Position numbers and translations under genes: made by a program | Source: Elymus sibiricus | Taxonomy: Eukaryota; Streptophyta; Magnoliopsida; Poales; Poaceae | Assembly: GCA_039707655.1 (NCBI GenBank) | Contig: CM077665.1 | Span: 306,404,486 to 306,468,485 of the forward strand | Reading direction: 5' to 3' | DNA length: 64,000 nucleotides | In this document: positions 57,552-64,000 of the stretch, piece by piece | Numbering within the stretch: the first letter of the stretch is position 1 | Layout: each line of letters begins with the position of its first letter | The notes under the pieces: model-generated | The model's input: the letters and a program-made list of their open reading frames with translations, nothing else | Databases searched by the model: none | Told to the model about the DNA's origin: nothing

Positions 57552-58765
57552 TTCTGGAGTGTTCCGGAAGGTCTCTCTTATGTGTTCTTCCGGATTCATA
57601 ACTTGAATAATATTAGTTTCAACAATGACGGGCGTACCTGAGATATAGTGTTTAATTCTTTACCTATTTACCACTCTCAGATTTTTTCCTTCGAAATTGT
57701 TGATCTTGATAGCACCGGAGCGATATACCTCCTAGCCGACATAAGGACCTTCCCATTTGGAGAGAAGTGTACTTGCAAAAAATCTGAAACGAGAATTGTA
57801 CAAAAGAACTAGGTCTCCTACAGTGAATTCCCGTTTTTGGATTCTCTTGTCATGCCATGTTTTAACTTTTTATTTAAAAAACTCTGCATTTTCATAAGCT
57901 TGTGTCCCCCATTCATCTAATGAGCTAATATCAAATAACTTCTTTTCACCGAAAAGTTTAAAATCATAGTTAAGTTCTTTAATTTCCCAATAAGTTTTAT
58001 GTGCTAACTCAAGAGGTAAATGACATGCTTTTCCATAGACCATTTTATATGGGGACATTCCCATAGAGTTTTTATAAGCAGTTCTATAAGCCCATAAAGA
58101 ATCATCAAGTTTCTTAGACCAATTCTTTCTAGATCTATTAATAGTCTTTTGCCTGATCAATTTTATTCCTCGATTCCTCAACTCAATTTGACTGCTAGAC
58201 TGAGGATGATAAGGTGATGCAATCCTATGTTTAAAATCGTATTTAGCTAGAAGTTTGCGGAAGGCACCATGAATAAAATGTGAACCACCATCAGTCATTA
58301 AATATCTAGGTACTCCATACCTCGGGAAAATAACATCTTTAAGAATTTTAATAGAAGTGTTATGATCAGAACTACTAGTTGGAATAGCTTCTACCCACTT
58401 AGTAATGTAATCAACAACGACTAGAATATGAGTATACCCATTAGAGGAAGGAAAAGGTCCCATATAATCAAAGCCACATACATCAAATGATTCAATAGCA
58501 AGTCAATAATTCATAGGCATTTCCTGATGTCTACCAATGTTACCAATTCTTTGACATTCATCACAAGAAAGGACATACTTACGAGCATCTTTGAAAAGAG
58601 TAGGCCAATAGAAACTAGATTGTAATACCTTGTGTGCAGTTCTGTCACCAGCATGGTGCCCTCCGTAGGCCTCGGAATGGCACTTCCGTAGGATCTGTCC
58701 CTATTCATGCTCAGGTACACAACGTCTAATAACACCATCCACTCCTTTATAAATATGTGGGTCAT
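57552..58765 (-). pseudogene. Integrase of the Athila element, broken
   Basis: Integrase inserts the DNA copy into the genome. The HHCC finger is readable at about 58680-58530 (CHSEAYGGHHAG... CDECQRIGNIGR) but is preceded by a TAG and followed by a TGA. The catalytic core is open at 57870-58463, with D in VVVDYITKWVEA, D in MTDGGSHF and E in SQIELRNRGIK, and a conserved C-terminal part (PYKMVYGKACHLPLELAHK). Below 57870 the frame continues after a TAA (IQKREFTVGDLVLLYNSRFR) with further stops to the end of the polyprotein near 57552 (MNPEEHIRETFRNTPES). Confidence 0.85.
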
Positions 58766-58978
58766 CCCAAAATTAATGTCTTAAATCATAAAAGAACTTT
58801 TTCTTTTGTTGGTAGGTGAAAATAGGTGGTATATATTTAGCAACAATGTAATTAGCATAATCTGCATATCAAGGAGTACTATGGGAAGCATTTATAACAA
58901 CAAGTTGCTCATCAGGAAAATTATCATCGATAGGCAGTGGGTCATCAAGAACATTTTCCATCCTAGACAAGTTATCTG

Positions 58979-60226
58979 CTACGGGGTTTTCAGCTTCGTT
59001 CCTTCAACGATATGCAAGTTAAATTCTTGAAGTAAAAACACCCACCTAATCAGTCTAGGCTTAGCATCTTTCTTTTCTATAAAGTATTTAATAGCAGCAT
59101 GATCAGTGTGAATAGTAACTTTGGAATCAACAATATAAGGTCTAAACTTACCACATGCAGAGACAACTACTAAAAATTCCTTCTTAGTAGTAGCATAGTT
59201 TCTTTGGGCACTGTCTAGAGTTGTACTAGCATAATGAAGGACATTCAATTTCTTGTCTACTCTTTGTCCTAGAACAGCACCAACAACATAATCAGTGGCT
59301 TCACACATAATTTCAAATGATCTATTCCAATCAGGTGGTTGAACAATAGGTGCAGAAATCAAGGCTTTCTTAAGTATTTCAAAGGCTTCTACACAATCAT
59401 CATCAAAAACAAAAGGAATATCTTTTTGAAGAAGATTAGTTGGTGGCCTAGAAATCTTTGAGAAATCTTTAATAAAATGCCTATAAAAACCAGCATGACC
59501 AAGAAAACTTCTTATAACTTTAACATCTTTAGGACGTGGCATTTCCTCTATTGCATCAAATTTAGCTTTGTCTACCTCTATGCCTCGTTTAGAGATTTTA
59601 TGCCCAAGTGCTATACCTTGATTCACCATAAAGTGGCACTTCTCCCAATTCAAGACAAGATTAGTTTCTTCACATCTCTGCAAAACTCGATTGAGGTTGC
59701 TCAAGCAATCATCAAAAGAAGTCCCGTAAACGGAAAAATCATCCATGAAAACCACAACAATCTTTTCACAAAAATCAAAGAATATAACACTCATACATGT
59801 TTGAAAGGTAGCAGATGCATTGCATAAACCAAAAGGCATACGTCTATAAGCATAAGTTCCTAAAGGGCAAGTGAAAGTAGTTTTCTCTTGGTCTTCTTTT
59901 GACACATGTATTTGAGAGAAACTAGAATATCCATCAAGAAAACAAAAGTGTGTGTGCTTAGATAATCCTTCTAACATTTGATCAATAAAAGGCAAGGGGT
60001 AATGGTCTTTTCTAGTAGCTTTGTTTAATTTCCTGAAATCAATTTCCATCCTATAACTAGTTACGATTCTTTGTGGGATAAGTTCATTTTTATCATTAGG
60101 AACAACAGTTATACCTCCTTTCTTAGGAACACAATGAACAAGACTTACCCATCTACTGTCAGCAATAGGATAAATAATATCTACCTCGAGAAGCTTTAGT
60201 ATTTCAGTTCTTACCACTTCCTTCAT
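58979..60226 (-). pseudogene. Reverse transcriptase-RNase H of the Athila element (long open segment)
   Basis: 415 codons without a stop. RT copies element RNA into DNA, and RNase H removes the RNA. Palm motifs: [37 protein letters not shown] and the active site FMDDFSVYG, where Athila and many Gypsy elements have F/Y-M/V-D-D. Connection and RNase [19 protein letters not shown] (the catalytic Asp position reads Glu-Ala-Thr-Asp), [33 protein letters not shown]. It is separated by a frameshift from the upstream linker (60223-60603), which should belong to the same polyprotein. Otherwise it is well preserved. Confidence 0.92.
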
Positions 60227-60603
60227 CTTAGGATTTCAGCACGTTGATGACCAACAACAGGTTTAGCAATCGGTTCCATATTAATCTTGTGATGACATAG
60301 AGTGGGGCTAATGCCCTTAAGATCATCAAGAGTATATCCAATAGCAGCCATGTGCTTCTTCAGAGTTTTAAGTAACCTCTTTTCTTCATGCTCTAAAAGG
60401 TTAGCACTAATAATAACATGATATATCTTCTTCTCATCCAGATAAGCGTATTTCAAAGTATCAGGTAATGTCTTTAGCTCAAACACGGGATCTCCCTTAG
60501 GTGGAGGAGGATTCCCTAAAATATCAACATGCAAGTTGTGTTTAAGAATATGTGTTTTTCTAAGAAATATATCATCTATCTCATTTCTTTCATTCATATG
60601 CAT
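60223..60603 (-). pseudogene. Protease-RT linker of the Athila polyprotein
   Basis: An open segment leading into RT, with ANLLEHEEKRLLKTLKKHMAAIGYTLDDLKGISPT in two readable parts and HHKINMEP. It overlaps the RT frame by four bases (ATGA-type joint) because of a small indel. The role of this segment in the polyprotein is not known to me beyond being conserved in the lineage. Confidence 0.75.
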
Positions 60604-60696
60604 ATCATTCTAATGGTCTAGCAAATATTGTTCTAATGGATCAGTAGGAGGCACGACAATAGAAGAAAGACCAATTATTTCATCCTTACTAGGTAA

Positions 60697-61239
60697 TTAT
60701 TTTTCATATTGTTTTCTTCCAAACTTAGAGAAATTAAATTCATGAGACACATTACCAAAGCTTACTTTGACTTTCTCAGTAACACAATTAATTTCAGCAT
60801 TAACAGTATTCAAGAAAGGTCTACCAAATATAATGGGACAAAAGCTATCTTGGTTTGAACTAAGTACCAAGAAATCAGTAGGGTACTTAATTTTTCCACA
60901 CAAGACTTCAACATCTCTAACAATCACAAGTGATGAAATAGTGTCTTTATTTGCAAGTTTAATGGTGACATCAATATCTTCAATCTTAGAGGGTGCCATG
61001 TCATTCATAATTTCTTGATATAAAGTAAAAGGTATAGAACTAAAACTAGCACCCATGTCACACAAGCCATGATAACAATGATCTGCAATTTTAATAGAAA
61101 CAACAGGCATGCCAACAATTGGTTTATTTTTGTCTAACTCATCCTGAGGATTTCTAGCAGGTTTTGCAATTCTAGCAGCTTCATCACAGAAGTAAATAAC
61201 CTGACCATCAATATTATCAACTAGGAGATCTTTAACCAT
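60697..61239 (-). pseudogene. Aspartic protease of the Athila polyprotein
   Basis: An open segment of 180 codons with the retropepsin-like active site CDMGASFSSIP and the downstream IIFGRPFLNT strand typical of this lineage. It cleaves the Gag-Pol precursor. Stops lie between it and the linker (60604-60696) and between it and gag (61240-61499), where remnants such as a proline-rich low-complexity spacer can be sensed but not read with certainty. Confidence 0.85.
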
Positions 61240-61499
61240 AGCAATATTAGGCTCAACATTTATTTGTTCAGAGGGTTTGGGTATTCCAATATAACTTTTT
61301 TAACCATAGTTGCAGCTTTAGCATGTTCCTTAATCCTAAGAGGAAAAGGAGGTTTCTCAATGTAAGCAGTAGGCACAACTAGATCAACATGATAAACAAT
61401 TGTTTCCTCTTTAACTTTAACATGTTCCTCTAATGATTTTTCAATAGCCGGATGATATTTAAAACACTTATCCTTAGTGAGATAAACATGAGTAGCAAA

Positions 61500-62287
61500 T
61501 CATTCATAGAAAGAAGCTACTATCTTGGACTCAAGCCCATATTTATTGCTAAACTCATGGAAAGTATCAGTTTCCATAAAAGATTTAACACAATCAAACA
61601 TAAGCTTTATACCTGACTCCTTACCTTTGTCGAATTCCCAATCTTCAGAGTTGCGTTTAATTCTTAACAGAAGATTCCATTTGAATTCAATAGTTGTCTT
61701 CATCTAGGAACCAATATAAGAATAATCGAGTATTAATTGATCATCGTGAGAATGTCGAGCATAAAAAATTGTATAATCATTTCTCTTGAGACCTAATGGT
61801 TGGGGCAAGTGTGCATCATAGATTTAAGCCTCCCCCAAACTCTAGCAATGCTTTCTCCTTCATGAGGCCATCAATTATATATAAATTTCTGATCACGATG
61901 GACTAAATGCATAGGATAAAACTTGTGATGAAATTCCAGCTTCAAGCGATTCCAGTCCCGTGATCCAATATCATCCAATAGCCTGTACCACAACAATGCT
62001 TTTCCCTCCAAAGATAAAGGGAAAACCTTCTTCTTAACTTTGTCTCCGGATAAACCTACAAGCTTAAATAATCCACAAATCTCATCTACATATATCAAGT
62101 GGTAATCAAGATGAGTTGTACCGTCATAAGGATTAGCTAGCAGTTTCTCTACCATACCTGCAGGAATCTCATAGTAAATATTTTCAGTAGGTTCAGTAGG
62201 TTGAGAGGAACCCTTTTCCACTTCCGTTCGAGGCGAAGATGCCCCAAAAAAGACACTCAAAGGGTGACCATCCATAGTAACAAGCAA
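61500..62287 (-). pseudogene. Gag of the Athila element, broken
   Basis: The N-terminal part is open at 61871-62287 with FKLVGLSGDKVKKKVFPLSLEGKA and WYRLLDD, the retrotransposon Gag core in which a Trp-rich helix pair forms the capsid. It breaks near 61870. A second open part (61500-61703) follows with WEFDKGKESGIKLMFDCVKSF. Frameshifts and stops separate the parts. A CCHC knuckle was not seen. Confidence 0.8.
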
Positions 62288-62353
62288 CAGTAAATTTCAG
62301 CACGTACCGAAAATGTTTCCTTACCAAGTTCTACTTACCCAATGCGCTTCACT

Positions 62354-62370
62354 CCCCGGCAACGGCGCCA
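62354..62370 (-). other. Primer binding site, tRNA-Asp (Athila element)
   Basis: The minus strand reads TGGCGCCGTTGCCGGGG, a perfect complement of the 3' end (with CCA) of plant tRNA-Asp. It lies 14 bases after the LTR end at 62385. Confidence 0.92.
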
Positions 62371-62384
62371 GAATAGAGTATTAA

Positions 62385-63901
62385 TGACCCACAAGTATAG
62401 GGGATCAATCGTAGTCCTTTTGATAAGTAAGAGTGTCGAACCCAACGAGGAGTAGACGGAAATGATAAGCAGTTTTCAGCAAGGTATTCTCTGCAAGTGC
62501 TGTGAGTAACAGTAATAGATAGTTTTGTAGCAAGATAATTCGTAACAAGTGACAAGTAACAATAGTAGAAAGTGTGTAGAAAGATTGCCCGATCCTTTTT
62601 ATAGCAAAGGATAGGCCTGAAAGTGCTCTTATATGAAGCATATGCTCCCAAGGAAACATGGGAATTTCAGTCTAGTCATGTTCATCATGTTGAGTTGATT
62701 CGCGTTCATTACTTTGATAATTTGATATGTGGGTGGACCAGTGCTAAGGTGATATTATTACTTGAACAAACAACCCACTTATGATTACCCCCTCTCGCAA
62801 GCATCCGCAACTATGAAAGAAGAATTAAGATAAATCTAACCATAGCATGAAACATGTGGATCCAAATCAGCCCCTTATGAAGTAACACATGAACTGGGGT
62901 TTAAGCTTCTTTCACTCTTACAACCCATCATCTACTTGTTACTCCAAAACGCCTCCCCTTAGGACCATAACATGGTGAGGTGTCGTGTAGTCGACGTTCA
63001 CATGACACCACTAAGAGAAACAACAACATACACATTATCAAAATATCGAACGAATACCAACTTCACATGATTACCTATAACAAGACTTCTCCCATGTTCT
63101 CAGGAACAAAAGTAACTACTCACACATCATCAACATGTTCAAGATCAGAGGTGTAATAATGGTGATCAAGGATCTTAACATAATATCTTCCACCAAGTAA
63201 ACCAACAAGCATGAACTACGAGATGTAATCAACACTACTAGTAACCCACAGATACCAATCTGAGGTTTTGAGACAAAGATTGAATATAAGAGATGAACTA
63301 GGGTTTGAGATGAGATGGTGCTGGTGAAGATGCTGATGAAGATTGGTCCTGGCATGAAGGAGGAAGCGTTGGTAATGACGATGGCTTCGATCTCCCCTCC
63401 CGGAGGGAAGTTTCCCCGATAGAATCTCTCTTTCAGAGAGCAAAAGGGCCTCTTCCCAGGTTTTCGCCTCGAGATGGCGGCGCTTCATCCCGAAAGTATA
63501 TTTTTGATTTTTTTTCTAGGGTAAAACACACAATTTAGGAGAAGAGGGGGGTCGGGAGACCTGTTGGGCCCCCACAAGCTAACAGGGCGCGCCTAGGGGG
63601 GTGGGCCCGCCCTGTTGGCTTGAGGCCAGCACGTGCCCAACCTCTGGTATATTTTGGCCCAACAATTCTTATGCATTCCATAAAAATTATCCATGAAGTT
63701 TCAGGTCATTTGGGGTCCAATGATTTTTCAGCCTTTTTCTTAGTTTTCAGGTCCAGAATTCCAGTTTCCAATGATTTCCCTCTTTGTGATGTACCTTGCA
63801 TATTCAGAGAGAAATAGCATAAGAATTGTATCGTAATGAGGAATAATGAATAATAATAACATAAATATAAATAAGAATTCATCATGCAAATGGACATATC
63901 A
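62385..63901 (-). repeat. 5' LTR of the Athila element
   Basis: 1517 bp, TGATATGTCCATTTGCATGATG at the right edge and ...ATACTTGTGGGTCA at the left. The start is that of WHAM-type LTRs as I remember them. The last ~70 bases resemble those of the LTR at 55207-56764, but the rest differs. A GGGCGCGCC motif is at 63583-63591. Confidence 0.85.
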
Positions 63902-64000
63902 TGGGCTACCCAGAAACCGACGCGAACGCCCCGGTGCAGAAATTATTGACGTTATACACATGTCCCGCAAACCGTGTGCCATGCCGAATAGATATATCAC
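63902..64000. other. Flank of the Athila element
   Basis: 99 bases with no recognisable feature. TGGGC at 63902-63906 would be one copy of the target duplication. Confidence 0.4.

Larger units (their letters stand above)
56765..63901 (-). mobile_element. Athila-lineage Gypsy retrotransposon (WHAM/Sabrina type), minus strand, 3' end removed
   Basis: Right to left: 5' LTR 63901-62385, tRNA-Asp primer site, gag, protease, RT-RNase H, integrase and an accessory ORF that is cut by element B at 56764. The RT sequence ([31 protein letters not shown]) and the extra ORF after integrase fit Athila. All coding parts are broken. The 3' LTR should lie beyond element B but is not seen. Confidence 0.88.

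Noticed and set aside
62354..62370. Perfect tRNA-Asp 3' end sequence (also nearly at 55179-55195)
   Set aside because: Only the last 17 bases are present and both lie beside LTR edges. They are retrotransposon primer sites, not tRNA genes.

Overview
This looks like a gene-poor stretch of a large grass genome, almost certainly Triticeae (wheat, Aegilops or barley relatives). The evidence is the dominance of retrotransposon families typical of that tribe: a BARE-1/WIS/Angela-type Copia LTR that starts with TGTTGGAAATATGCCC and has an initiator-Met primer site, a Sirevirus (Maximus-like) Copia, a very long Sukkula-type LTR, and several Athila-lineage (Sabrina/WHAM-type) Gypsy elements with a tRNA-Asp primer site. 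Family names come from memory and were not checked against a library. I can support one ordinary host gene, a four-exon bHLH transcription factor on the minus strand at 36808-38737.

Left part (1-31449): the boundaries fit one nest. The innermost host is an Angela-type copy whose 3' half is at 27121-31449. A plus-strand Athila-like non-autonomous element (3' internal region 19101-20778, 3' LTR 20779-27120) sits in it. Its LTR was later split by a solo Sukkula-type LTR (21315-26110, TSD CTACA/CTACG). A minus-strand Sirevirus (from left of the window to 19100) sits in its internal region. That Sirevirus was itself hit by a complete second Angela-type element (605-9321, perfect TSD TTTAG) and by a Helitron-like sequence ending at 13558 inside the RNase H domain. 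The Sirevirus gag-pol is in one frame over 3.8 kb, broken only by four stop codons.

Middle part (31450-41512): this is non-LTR DNA. It holds a large imperfect palindrome (about 32.5-35.2 kb, best 32.9-34.7 kb) of tandem ~170-185-bp units around a TA microsatellite, then GC-rich DNA without a recognisable gene, the bHLH gene with promoter and regulatory-looking intron 3, and 2.4 kb of unassigned DNA with a possible Helitron terminus.

Right part (41513-64000): Athila-lineage elements, mostly minus strand. A non-autonomous element (LTR 41513-43070, internal 43071-46689, truncated 5' LTR) carries a plus-strand relative (46723-50206, TSD TGAAG). Next come internal fragments, and an element with an unknown protein and its 5' LTR (55207-56764). 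Last is an autonomous-type but decayed element with accessory ORF, integrase, RT-RNase H, protease, gag, tRNA-Asp primer site and 5' LTR (56765-63901). All coding regions of the transposons are broken, and the bHLH gene is the only intact one.
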